A stretch of DNA of 64,000 nucleotides from Wenxinia marina DSM 24838 (GCF_000379485.1 NZ_KB902276.1:1-64000), one strand, 5' to 3'. Numbered from the stretch's first letter, positions 25,512 through 33,647 are shown. Program-made: numbers and translations. The notes: generated by a model not told the origin, from the sequence alone.

Positions 25512-25693
25512 TGGCCTGTCCCATCTGCGGCCAGCCGGCCGAACCGAAATTCCGCCCCTTCTGCTCCAAGCGCTGCGCCGACGTCGACCTCGCCCGCTGG
25601 CTCGGCGGCCGCTACCGCATCCCGACCGACGAGCCGCCGACGGGCGGCCAGACCGACCTTCCGGGCGACGAGGACGACCCCCCGCGCCATTGA
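25511..25693 (+). CDS. yacG: DNA gyrase inhibitor YacG
   Basis: A 60-residue zinc protein with four cysteines in CPICG and FCSKRCADVDLARWL, the standard YacG zinc finger, and an acidic tail (GDEDD). YacG binds GyrB and inhibits gyrase activity. The ATG shares its first base with the upstream stop. It is the last backbone gene before tRNA-Phe and the island. Confidence 0.95.
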   Translation: MACPICGQPAEPKFRPFCSKRCADVDLARWLGGRYRIPTDEPPTGGQTDLPGDEDDPPRH

Positions 25694-27459
25694 TCCGGCA
25701 CCGCCGTCGCGGCAGGCGGAAATCCCGCTGGACACCCCCCTCCGCCTGTCGTAGGAGGCCCGCACCCGACGGCCGGCACACCGGCCCGTCCCCGGCGCCC
25801 GGGTAGCTCAGGGGTAGAGCAGTGGATTGAAAATCCTCGTGTCGGTGGTTCGATTCCGCCCCCGGGCACCATCGCTTCCATACCAAGCGAGTCATGCATG
25901 CTGCGGCTGGTCTGGTCGGGGGGTGTCGGACTACCCCCATCGAGCCGAAAAAGCGCTTCGATATCACCGGCCAACTCGACGTCTCGTCCTTGCGGATCGT
26001 TCGGCGGATAGATGACAACCTCATCGACAAGGTCGCGGATCGCGCACATGACTTCGCGCGCATATGCGTAGTTGTCTTCAGTCGTGGCTGAAAGAAGGTT
26101 CGCGACTGCCGAACGATACCTCTCGAGGGCATCTTCAGGATCGAACTTTGTCGGCTCGGGCGCTTGGCTCAGCTTGATCTTGAGAGTGCGCTCCTCCCCG
26201 TCAAGGTTGAGAAGTCGGTCTCGGATAACACTTGCCTCCACCCCCGATTCGAGGAGATCAAGCAACTTCCGCCGATTCTCCGCAATTTGCCTCAGTCGCC
26301 GCTCGATGTTCGGCTTCGTAGTCTCGATCGAGATGAGGCGTTTCTGAAGGTCAGATTTGAAGGCCGCAAGCGCCGGATCAACGCACTGCGGGTCGAGAAG
26401 GCGATCGCGGATCGCGAACAAAACAGCGTTGTCGAGCAGAGATCGGCTGATGAGGCGACGATTCGAACACGTCGAGCGTTCCCGCCGGGCACTACAGCCA
26501 AACTTTACGTACTTCCCGCCTCCCATCGAAATATATGACGAGCCGCACTCTCCACACTTCATCAATCCAGAAAGCAGATAGTCAGTTCTCGTCCTCTGCT
26601 TTCCGTTAATCCGATTTGGCATTCGGCCCTGTACTTGCTCCCAGAGCGAATCGCTAATAATTCTAAGGTTAGGAACTTCGTGGAATAGCTTTTCGTTTCC
26701 AACCTGCGGTCGGATTATCTTCCGGCCTGTTTCCGGATTTCGAATTTTTTCCGTTTTCCCCCATACTCGTCTACCGATATAGAGTGTATTTCTTAGAATG
26801 CCCACTCCTCGTTGACGGCTGCCATTAATCGTGCTCGCGTTCCACACGCCTCCACGAGCACCCGGGATACCCTCGGCGTTAAGCACTCCCGCAATTTGCC
26901 GGGGCGAATGTCCACCAGCATACATTTCGAAAATTCGGCGCACAACGTCAGCTTCTTCGGGATCGATGGCCAAAACCCCAATCTCGGAAGTTGTTTGATA
27001 GCCATAGGAGATCCCTCCGGCCGATCGTCCGGCCCGAATTCTAGCGGCCAGGCCACGCTTCGTTTTCTGCGAAAGGTCGCGAAGGAATTGGGCACTCATC
27101 GTACCCTTGAAGCCGATATCCATGTCGCTCACGAAGCCACCCTTGGACAAGCTATAGATGACGACCCCGAGGTATTCCACTAGCTCGTGAAACTTCGCAA
27201 GATCGCCAATGTTCCTGCTAAGCCGATCTACATCTTCAACGACGATACAATCGAAATCTCTATTTCGGGCGTCTTCCCGCATCGTTGCGAAATCGTCTCG
27301 GCCGAAGGTTGTGTAACCTGACACCGCGACGTCTGCGTATGATCGAACAAACGTCCATCCTTTACTATCACCGAACCGTTTTGCTTCGAATATTTGATCT
27401 GCTGTGGACCGTTCGTTTTGCTTGTCGGTGGAATGCCGACCATATGCCACATACTTCAT
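25612..27459 (-). CDS. Large serine site-specific recombinase (island integrase)
   Basis: A 615-residue ORF. Residues 1-150 are the resolvase domain with nucleophile S10 (YGRHSTDKQ) and VVEDVDRLSRN; ~155-270 a recombinase domain; C302, C305, C322 and C331 a zinc ribbon; ~360-435 a coiled coil. GAGGAGAACC precedes the ATG. After residue ~533 the ORF crosses the att core and reads antisense through tRNA-Phe (GGGIEPPTRGFSIHC) and host DNA, so the last ~80 residues are not original. In the excised circle it would instead end after 33 other residues, encoded at 31948-32049. Codon usage is less GC-rich than in neighbours, consistent with transfer. Confidence 0.92.
   Translation of the reverse strand: MKYVAYGRHSTDKQNERSTADQIFEAKRFGDSKGWTFVRSYADVAVSGYTTFGRDDFATMREDARNRDFDCIVVEDVDRLSRNIGDLAKFHELVEYLGVVIYSLSKGGFVSDMDIGFKGTMSAQFLRDLSQKTKRGLAARIRAGRSAGGISYGYQTTSEIGVLAIDPEEADVVRRIFEMYAGGHSPRQIAGVLNAEGIPGARGGVWNASTINGSRQRGVGILRNTLYIGRRVWGKTEKIRNPETGRKIIRPQVGNEKLFHEVPNLRIISDSLWEQVQGRMPNRINGKQRTRTDYLLSGLMKCGECGSSYISMGGGKYVKFGCSARRERSTCSNRRLISRSLLDNAVLFAIRDRLLDPQCVDPALAAFKSDLQKRLISIETTKPNIERRLRQIAENRRKLLDLLESGVEASVIRDRLLNLDGEERTLKIKLSQAPEPTKFDPEDALERYRSAVANLLSATTEDNYAYAREVMCAIRDLVDEVVIYPPNDPQGRDVELAGDIEALFRLDGGSPTPPDQTSRSMHDSLGMEAMVPGGGIEPPTRGFSIHCSTPELPGRRGRAGVPAVGCGPPTTGGGGCPAGFPPAATAVPDQWRGGSSSSPGRSVWPPVGGSSVGMR
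25797..25871 (+). tRNA. tRNA-Phe (GAA anticodon)
   Basis: The cloverleaf is complete, with perfect GCCCGGG/CCCGGGC acceptor, a short D-loop (AGGGGTA), anticodon loop TTGAAAA, T-loop GGTTCGATTCC and encoded CCA. In the anticodon stem GTGGA faces TCCTC, giving an unpaired U28-U42. Its 3' end is the integration site of the island and remains intact. Confidence 0.95.
25860..25871 (+). other. attL core (tRNA-Phe 3' end)
   Basis: CCCCGGGCACCA, the last 12 bases of the tRNA with CCA, repeated exactly at 32049-32060. The similarity extends one or two further positions on the tRNA side with a single-base offset. The core dinucleotide used by the serine recombinase cannot be fixed by eye. Confidence 0.8.
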
Positions 27460-27471
27460 GGTTCTCCTCGA

Positions 27472-27660
27472 TCATTGTTGGATTTGGTTTCGGCTATTCC
27501 GAATTTCCGCAAATTGATTGGCAGCCAGTCTCTGGGCGAGAACAACAGACACGTTCCGCACCTTGGCGGCGGCGCCGGGGAACTCCGCGGATGCGTTGCT
27601 TCCATCGTAGGTGTACCGTTCTTGCGGTGCGCCGCGCCTGCTGATTCTAACTCGGACCAT
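27472..27660 (-). CDS. Small basic protein directly upstream of the recombinase
   Basis: A 62-residue ORF with a strong ribosome site (AAGGGAGGCGAG before ATG) and a stop 12 bases before the recombinase ATG. The sequence is basic at the start (MVRVRISRRGAPQERYTYDG), and helix-forming with many Arg/Asn/Gln residues at the end (LAANQFAEIRNSRNQIQQ). It is not a family I recognise. Position and charge make it a candidate recombination directionality factor or DNA-binding regulator of the integrase; this is inference. A chance ORF cannot be excluded. Confidence 0.5.
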   Translation of the reverse strand: MVRVRISRRGAPQERYTYDGSNASAEFPGAAAKVRNVSVVLAQRLAANQFAEIRNSRNQIQQ

Positions 27661-27998
27661 CTCGCCTCCCTTGCTATTGCAGGTGGCGATGCCGCCTCCT
27701 CTTCAGCCGAATTTCGACCCGAGTCATGAGGATTTCAAGGCGCTAACTGCGCTACGATCGGATGTCACGATTTGTGTCATTCGCATCTTGTCACATCTGA
27801 TTGTCGTGAAATCCCGTTTTATTGGGGCGATTGATTCTTCACGTCCTGCCTGATCGAAAAAGGCACAGTGAAATAAATTTTCCCGCCACGTTCTGTGACA
27901 GCTCGTTACAAGCCGATACGACATCGAGATCGGTCCGCAGGTCGCCGGATCCTGAAGTATCACTCGCCGCCCTCTTGGCCATCGCCCCCTTGGCCACC
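27661..27998. promoter_or_regulatory. Divergent control region between integrase and SIR2 genes
   Basis: This AT-richer 338-base gap separates the divergent integrase operon from the SIR2 gene. At 27761-27808 it has closely spaced TGTCA-type motifs (GATGTCACGA, TTGTGTCAT, CTTGTCACATC, TTGTCGTGA), with GATGT and ACATC as outer inverted ends, plausible operator half-sites. The SIR2 frame stays open upstream to a TTG at 27822, without a good ribosome site. No clear -35/-10 pair stands out. Confidence 0.4.
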
Positions 27999-30900
27999 AT
28001 GTTCGAGATCATGCGCTTCCACGCCAGCGGGCCTGCTCTGCCTTCCATGCTCCTTTCGGCGACCGACGCTGGACGGACGGTCTTCGTCTGCGGCGCAGGC
28101 GTATCGCTGGCGAGGGCGGGTTTGCCGACTTTTCAAGGCCTGTTGGCTGGCGTTCTTGAGACCCTGCGTCCTGCGCCGGACGGTCCCGCGGGGCGCCTAC
28201 TAGAGGCCGAGGCGGATATCCGAGCGGCCGATCCGCCAATCTTGATGCCCCCGGGGTTCGGCGGCTTGGCGACAGCTGACCGGGTCTTCGGCGAGTTAGA
28301 GTCCGAGTTCCGCGTCGAAACGATCGAGCGTGCCGTGGCGGAGCGCCTGAAGGCGCCGGAGGGGGTGGACCTCTCGGCTCATCGCACGGTGCTGCAGCTT
28401 GCCTCCGGTGGCGGAGGCGGGCCAAGAATCGTGACGACGAACTTCGATCGGCTCTTCGAGGCGGCGATGCCTGAGACCAAGGTCCATCTCCCGCCCGGCC
28501 TGCCAACGAGCATCGATGGGATCGTGAAGCTGCATGGTTCGATTGACGCATTGGGAATGGCGGCCGATGGCGTAGTTCTTTCGACTGCCAGCTTTGGCGC
28601 GGCCTATCTCGCTGACGGCTGGGCTGCACGATTCATGCGGGAACTCTTGGAGCGGCATACGGTCGTCTTTCTTGGATACTCGGCTGATGACCCGCCGATG
28701 CAGTACCTGCTAGAAGGTCTGCGGCGAGCTGGCGCGCCGACCGGGAGGGCTTATGCGTTCCATCCAGGAGACGATGGGGGGCGCTGGGCGGCGAAAGGAG
28801 TGACAGCACTGCCTTACGACGTGTCATCTGGACACGCGCTGCTCTGGGACACGCTGGAGGCTTGGGCTGACCGTGTCGCCGATCCGGCCGCGTGGCGGAC
28901 CGGAGTCGCGAAACGAGCTCGCAAAGGCCCGCGTCAACTTACACCACACGAGCGCGGGCAAGTCGCGGACCTTCTTTCATCGCGGGAGGGTGCCCTCGCT
29001 TTCGTTGAGGCTTCGCCGCCCGCCGATTGGGTCTGCGTACTAGACCCGTTGGTTCGCTTTGGCTCTCCAGGCTACGAGGCGCCGGACCCGTACAGTTCTG
29101 AAGCGGCAAAGGTCGATCCGCAGCGCCTCTACGGGTTGGATGACGATCCGGATTCAGAGCTCGATCACACACAGGATTGGCCACAGCGTGAGGTGCCGTC
29201 CAACGCTTGGAACGCGTTCGCTTGGATTGAGACGGACCACTCTGAAGTCCTTCAGGAGCTGACCGTTCCTTCGCAGTCGAGACTGGGGAGACAGGAAGCT
29301 CTCATGCCCCCCCGCATCTTGGCAATCGAGGCATGGCTCGCGAAAGTTTCCGGCGAGCCTGCTTCTCTCTGGTGGTGGGCTCGGCAGGGTGCACCAAGGG
29401 GTCGCTTCCGCTGGATGATGCGTAGCGAACTGCGCCGCGGCGTGGGGCCCTGTGACGCGCCCTTGGCTTGGGAGATGCTTTACGAGCATTGGGATGCTGA
29501 CCGAACTCCGACACGGTTCGACGAGCCGTCGCATGCCGTGTACGAGTTCAAGGAATCGATAGCTGGAACGGGTTGGACGAGCGCCGCAGTCAGCCGCTTC
29601 GAAGACATGGCTCGACCCCGTCTCAGGGTCCGGCCCGACTTCTCAGTCGCCCCGCCGCCGAAGGAAGCTGGTGTATTGCGGCGCAAGATGTTTTCGACCC
29701 AGATCGACTATCGAGATGACTTTTGGCGAATCGATTGTCCCGACGAATGGGTCCAATCGGTGGCGGAGGCGCTCGGCCGAAACCTCGCCCGCCTCGGAAC
29801 CCTCGTGTCCGAGCGACGTGGACTATTCGCTCTGTCGAATCTGCCGCCTTTCGTTCGACCTGACGATGATAGTTCCACCTACGAGTACGTTCACGATCTC
29901 GGCGCTGCGGTCTTTGGCTACTGTGCAATGCTTGACCGGCTGCGCACGATCGACCGCGCTGCCTTCGACCGTCACATTTCGGCTTGGCCCGAAGGACCTT
30001 TCCTCGCCCGTCTGCGGCTGTGGCTCGCGTTGAACATCGAGCGGTCTGACGGCGCAGCTGCGGCGGCAATTATGACGGACCTGCCGGACGACCTTTTCTG
30101 GTATTCGCGGATGCAGCGCGACCTTCTCCATGCTATCCGCGACCGCTGGGACGACTTGCCAGAGGCGGCCCGAGAGCGGCTCACTGAGCGCCTGCGGGAC
30201 GGCCCAAGCGACGAGACCTTGCATTGGGTAGTTCCTGACGAGCGACCTGAGGTGCGTGCGTGGTTGCGCCTGCAGGCCGTGGGCTGGCTGACACGCGAGG
30301 GGGTGAACCTGCCTCTCGATTGGCGCGCCTGCCAAGTGGCATGGCGCCGCGATGCCCCCCGGTGGTCGGAGGATAGCATTGTGCGAGCGATTGACCCGCT
30401 CGTCTCGCGCGGTGGCGCGGTCGCGACCGACACCGAGTACGCCATGCTGGTTGGGATCCCGGTCGAGCAGGTCGTGTCGGTCGCTCTAGAACACAGCGGA
30501 CGGACTGACGATTTTCTTGTTGAAACTGATCCATTCTCTGGGCTGGCACGCGCCGATCTGGAACGTTCCTGCGACGCGATTCGCCGGTCGACCGCCGACG
30601 CTGAAGATCGGGGAAAAGCTCTGCACAAACTTCTTGTCGCGGCCGTGGAAGTCAAGCATCCGGTCGACCCAATCCTCGACCTGCTCCGGGTCTGCCCGAA
30701 CGAGATTCTCTGCCACGAGCCGTGGGCGATTGGGCATTGGGCCATGTCGATGTCGAAAGATGCCGCAAACGTCTTGGCCATGAATCCACTATTGGACCGC
30801 TTCGTTCGGTTGCTCGCCGACATTCCTTGTTCGAGCGATCCCGACCCCGATTGGGCCTTTCTCGCAATCAATTCGCCCGCCGGACAGGTGGCAGTAGCGA

Positions 30901-31721
30901 TGATGCACGACCCTCGCCTGCCTGACGCAGCAGGCGGTGCAATTCCTGTTGACTGGCAAGCGCGGGTCGAGGAGATGCTGCGCCTCCCACATCCGCATGG
31001 CGAGTATGTCCGGACGATCCTCGGCGGGCATGCACGATATCTTCACGCCCATGCGCCCGGCTGGGTAGAAACTTCCCTCTTGCTCGGTCTCGACGGCGCC
31101 CGCGGGGATGCCCTCCTCGCTGGTTTCCTGTGGGATAGCCAAGAATTCTCTTCGGCGCTTTTCGGCAAAGTGCGCTCGATACTACTTGCCGCCGCTCTGA
31201 AGGCACAGGAAGGCCGCGCAGCTAACTGGATTGCCGGACAACTTATCCTTGCATGGCGGCGAAGTGACGGATCGCTGGAGGATGAAACGTTCCGAGACAC
31301 CTTGAGGCGCGGCGGGGAGGCGATACGCCTCGCGACCATCCGCGAAGCTGGGCGACTCCTGAGCGATGACCTGGACCTAGACCGTCTTTTCCGTACGATT
31401 TGGCCTCGGCAAGCCGCCTTGCAGACCGACATGGCGGTACTGGCGCTCGTCGATCTCGCCCTTACTGGACGATCGCAGGAGGCCATTGAACTTCACCTAA
31501 GGCGGCTGGCGAGGTGGCCGCAGATGCATCTCCTTCGGAACTTGGACGATGCGGCGAGCATGCGGCCCAGAGAGACCTTGGCGATCTTGGATCGAATTAT
31601 ACCAGACGTGCCAACCGATCCAATTCATGGTGCGGCCGCTCTGCTGGCCAAGATAGTCGCCGCTGATCCTGCTCTCGATACCGACGTGCGACTTCTTCGA
31701 TTGAAGCAGATGGTCGAATGA
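27999..31721 (+). CDS. Large SIR2-domain protein, probable antiphage defence sirtuin
   Basis: A 1240-residue protein, the island's only large cargo. Residues ~17-270 carry a SIR2 (SIR2_2-like) NAD-binding fold with all key motifs: GAGVS (32-36), TTNFD (146-150; N148 and D150), catalytic-type H179 in KLHGS, and GYSADDP (226-232). The remaining ~950 residues are mostly predicted helical, Trp- and Arg-rich, without a second recognisable enzyme. This layout matches defence-associated sirtuins (DSR1/DSR2 class), which deplete NAD+ on phage detection; the C-terminus would be the sensor. The ATG at 27999 is chosen as the nearest before the domain, but 28011 or 28047 are possible. It could instead regulate the element itself. 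Confidence 0.8.
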   Translation: MFEIMRFHASGPALPSMLLSATDAGRTVFVCGAGVSLARAGLPTFQGLLAGVLETLRPAPDGPAGRLLEAEADIRAADPPILMPPGFGGLATADRVFGELESEFRVETIERAVAERLKAPEGVDLSAHRTVLQLASGGGGGPRIVTTNFDRLFEAAMPETKVHLPPGLPTSIDGIVKLHGSIDALGMAADGVVLSTASFGAAYLADGWAARFMRELLERHTVVFLGYSADDPPMQYLLEGLRRAGAPTGRAYAFHPGDDGGRWAAKGVTALPYDVSSGHALLWDTLEAWADRVADPAAWRTGVAKRARKGPRQLTPHERGQVADLLSSREGALAFVEASPPADWVCVLDPLVRFGSPGYEAPDPYSSEAAKVDPQRLYGLDDDPDSELDHTQDWPQREVPSNAWNAFAWIETDHSEVLQELTVPSQSRLGRQEALMPPRILAIEAWLAKVSGEPASLWWWARQGAPRGRFRWMMRSELRRGVGPCDAPLAWEMLYEHWDADRTPTRFDEPSHAVYEFKESIAGTGWTSAAVSRFEDMARPRLRVRPDFSVAPPPKEAGVLRRKMFSTQIDYRDDFWRIDCPDEWVQSVAEALGRNLARLGTLVSERRGLFALSNLPPFVRPDDDSSTYEYVHDLGAAVFGYCAMLDRLRTIDRAAFDRHISAWPEGPFLARLRLWLALNIERSDGAAAAAIMTDLPDDLFWYSRMQRDLLHAIRDRWDDLPEAARERLTERLRDGPSDETLHWVVPDERPEVRAWLRLQAVGWLTREGVNLPLDWRACQVAWRRDAPRWSEDSIVRAIDPLVSRGGAVATDTEYAMLVGIPVEQVVSVALEHSGRTDDFLVETDPFSGLARADLERSCDAIRRSTADAEDRGKALHKLLVAAVEVKHPVDPILDLLRVCPNEILCHEPWAIGHWAMSMSKDAANVLAMNPLLDRFVRLLADIPCSSDPDPDWAFLAINSPAGQVAVAMMHDPRLPDAAGGAIPVDWQARVEEMLRLPHPHGEYVRTILGGHARYLHAHAPGWVETSLLLGLDGARGDALLAGFLWDSQEFSSALFGKVRSILLAAALKAQEGRAANWIAGQLILAWRRSDGSLEDETFRDTLRRGGEAIRLATIREAGRLLSDDLDLDRLFRTIWPRQAALQTDMAVLALVDLALTGRSQEAIELHLRRLARWPQMHLLRNLDDAASMRPRETLAILDRIIPDVPTDPIHGAAALLAKIVAADPALDTDVRLLRLKQMVE

Positions 31722-31947
31722 CACCAAACTGCACGGGCCTGACATGCTCTACCTTGGCCCCGCGGAGTCGCCTTCGCGCCACGGTGCCGATTTCCCGTGT
31801 CCGGCCGCAATGGGGACTTAACGCCCACCGCACCTCGCGTTAGCTGTCGTTGCCCACCTCACTGAGCCTTCGGTCAAGGTCGGCCCACGGATCGTTCGAA
31901 GTCCGCAAGCCGCCAGTACCGATCTAGGCGGATCGTCGCAACGCTGA

Positions 31948-32060
31948 TCAACCAGCATATCTCCTCCTACGCTTCTTCGGGGTCTCGAACTCTCTGATGT
32001 CGATAGGGATCAACTGTTTAAACTTGGTGGGGAAGCGAGTGCATCCCGCCCCGGGCACCA
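31948..32060 (-). pseudogene. Displaced original 3' end of the recombinase gene, at attR
   Basis: Reading the minus strand through the att core in the recombinase's frame gives VPGAGCTRFPTKF, then 20 more codons ending KKRRRRYAG and a TGA at 31950-31948. Joined to residue 533 by excision this would make a 566-residue recombinase with a basic tail. In the integrated state it has no start. The reading frame is exactly in phase with the gene at attL, which supports it as the true C-terminus. Confidence 0.65.
32049..32060 (+). other. attR core
   Basis: CCCCGGGCACCA, an exact copy of the tRNA-Phe 3' end, but without a tRNA upstream. Host sequence resumes after it (CATAATCAGC). Confidence 0.8.
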
Positions 32061-32474
32061 CATAATCAGCTAAGTATTCGCGTCAGCGATCTGAGGCGGC
32101 GTCGTTTTCTTTCCACCTCGGGGCAACACGGGGGCCACAAGCTGTCGGTCCGGGGTGTAACCGTCGCATTACCCGGGAAGCGGTCAATGCGCCGACTCCC
32201 TCTCTTCGATCCGCACCAGCCCCTCGACCGTCCGCGCCACCCACCGCAGGTCCGGCAGGGCGTGGCCCGGCATCCGGGCGATCCGGCCAACGAGGTCGAG
32301 ATGCGCCTCGGCTGACGCGGGACAGGAGCGGCGCCGAAAGGCCGCTCAGGCCGCTGGCGCAGAGGATCCAGCTGACGCAGCTGAGGTCGGCGCGGGTGTT
32401 GAGATGGGGGCAGACGACGCGGGACGCCGTGGACGGCTCCAGCAGCGGCAGGAGCGCGCTATGGGCGGAGGTGA

Positions 32475-32800
32475 AGTGGCACGGCAGCCCTGCGTTTCCT
32501 GAAGAAACTGCTGCGCCGCCACGGCCGGGCGCAAGCCGTCGTGAACGACAGGCTCAGGACCTACGGCGCTGCCCTTCGGCAACTCGACCTGCAGGACAGG
32601 CAGCAGTCGGATGGTCGCCGGATCAACAACAGGGCGGAGAATTCAAACCTGCCACTCCGACCACGGGAGAGGGCGATGCTCCGGTTCCGGCGGATGCGAC
32701 GTCACTCTGCTGCGCTCCCTGTTCTTTCCATTTCTGGACGCTTTCTGGAGGAACCGGAGCACGTCTTCGGTCGACAAGTCGTGGCCTCCTCGGCTTCGAT
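32475..32800 (+). pseudogene. IS6-family transposase fragment
   Basis: The frame from 32475 contains AALRFLKKLLRRHGRAQAVV, NDRLRTYGAALRQL and NNRAENSNLPLRPRERAMLRF, the C-terminal half of IS6-type DDE transposases, including the region around the final catalytic Glu (NRAEN). The N-terminal half with the first two acids is missing: an in-frame stop lies at 32472-32474, and similarity fades after ~32800. It is non-functional. Confidence 0.75.
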
Positions 32801-32970
32801 CGGCCGACATCGCCGCCTCCCACTTTGCCCGCATCCTTATCCTGCTGATCCTGCTGCTGATGGCGCGCAAGGGGGCTGCGGAGAGCGACGCGACACTGGC
32901 GAGCGGGCGTCTTGCCGGACGGGCGGACATTCGAGGCGTCAGGGACGACGAGCCGTCCGCAGACACTGCG

Positions 32971-32993
32971 AAGGGGCCGCGTGGCGGCCCCTT
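32971..32993 (-). terminator. Hairpin downstream of the PfpI gene
   Basis: A perfect 10-bp stem AAGGGGCCGC/GCGGCCCCTT with a 3-base loop, 34 bases after the PfpI stop on the minus strand. No long T-run follows, but position and stability fit a terminator of the GntR-ABC-PfpI transcription unit. Confidence 0.6.
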
Positions 32994-33026
32994 GCGTGGT
33001 GCGCCGGACGGGTGCGCCGCCGGCCG

Positions 33027-33623
33027 TCAGGTGTGGCGGATCTCGGTGCCCAGCACCTTGAGGCACTCGCGCATGAAGGCCGCGAGCGCGGTCCAGCCCT
33101 TGGCCGAGACCATGTTGCCGTCGACGTAGGCCTCCTTGGGGTCGGCGTCGTAGTAGGTGCCGCCCACGGCCACCACCTCGGGCGCGCAGGCGCCGAGGCC
33201 GGCGACGGTGCGGCCCTTCAGGACGCCCGGCACCGCCATCAGGATCTGCACGCCGTGGCAGATGGTGAAGATCGGCTTGCCGGTGTCGTGGAAGTGCTTG
33301 ACCATCTTCTGGATGCGCGGGTCGGTCCGGATGTATTCCGGCCCCCGGCCGCCGGCGGCGTAGACGGCGTCGTAGCTCTCCAGCTCGGCCTCGGCCTCGG
33401 AGAAGGTCTTGTTGATCTCGGCGTTGTGGCCCGGCTTCTCGGTGTAGGTCTGGTGGCCCTCGAAGTCGTGCAGCGAGGTGGCGATCACCTCGCCGGCCTT
33501 CTTGTCGGGGCAGACGACGTGGACCGTGTGGCCGACGGCCTCCATCCCCTGCTGGTAGACGTAGATTTCGTATTCCTCGGTGAATTCACCGCAGAGCATG
33601 AGGATCTTCTTGCCCGGCATCAT
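33027..33623 (-). CDS. DJ-1/PfpI-family protein
   Basis: A 198-residue protein of the DJ-1/PfpI superfamily. The nucleophile elbow is TICHGVQIL with C122 followed by H123, and GGRGPEYIR is the conserved Gly-rich turn. Relatives act as glyoxalase III-type deglycases, chaperones or isomerases; the exact activity is unknown. The first of two adjacent ATGs is used, behind AGGAGGCC. It is the last gene of the sugar-transporter cluster, separated from the binding protein by a hairpin. Confidence 0.88.
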   Translation of the reverse strand: MMPGKKILMLCGEFTEEYEIYVYQQGMEAVGHTVHVVCPDKKAGEVIATSLHDFEGHQTYTEKPGHNAEINKTFSEAEAELESYDAVYAAGGRGPEYIRTDPRIQKMVKHFHDTGKPIFTICHGVQILMAVPGVLKGRTVAGLGACAPEVVAVGGTYYDADPKEAYVDGNMVSAKGWTALAAFMRECLKVLGTEIRHT

Positions 33624-33647
33624 GGCCTCCTGGAGTCGGGCTGGTCC

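Larger units (their letters stand above)
25860..32060. mobile_element. tRNA-Phe genomic island (serine recombinase + SIR2 cargo)
   Basis: A 6.2-kb island bounded by the 12-base direct repeat CCCCGGGCACCA (25860-25871, the tRNA-Phe 3' end, and 32049-32060). It contains a large serine recombinase, a 62-codon ORF upstream of it, and one large SIR2-domain gene on the other strand. Base composition drops visibly inside (many A/T third positions, TTTAAA and AAATTTT stretches) relative to both flanks. There are no phage structural or conjugation genes, so it is an integrative element with cargo rather than a prophage. Confidence 0.85.
32061..33026. other. Decayed region after the island, no intact gene
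   Basis: Between attR and the PfpI gene no full-length gene is recognised. It contains an IS6 transposase remnant (32475-32800) and the hairpin at 32971-32993. On the minus strand, from ~32330 to a stop at 32184, a short open stretch (LVGRIARMPGHALPDLRWVA) looks coding-like but has no start and no family I know. The region looks like a graveyard of past insertions beside the tRNA. Confidence 0.6.

Noticed and set aside
25612-25870. C-terminal 80 residues of the recombinase as a functional domain
   Set aside because: They are the antisense translation of tRNA-Phe and its host flank, a consequence of integration.
27822-27998. TTG at 27822 as the start of the SIR2 protein
   Set aside because: It adds 59 residues without SIR2 similarity or ribosome site; the ATG at 27999 is closer to the domain.
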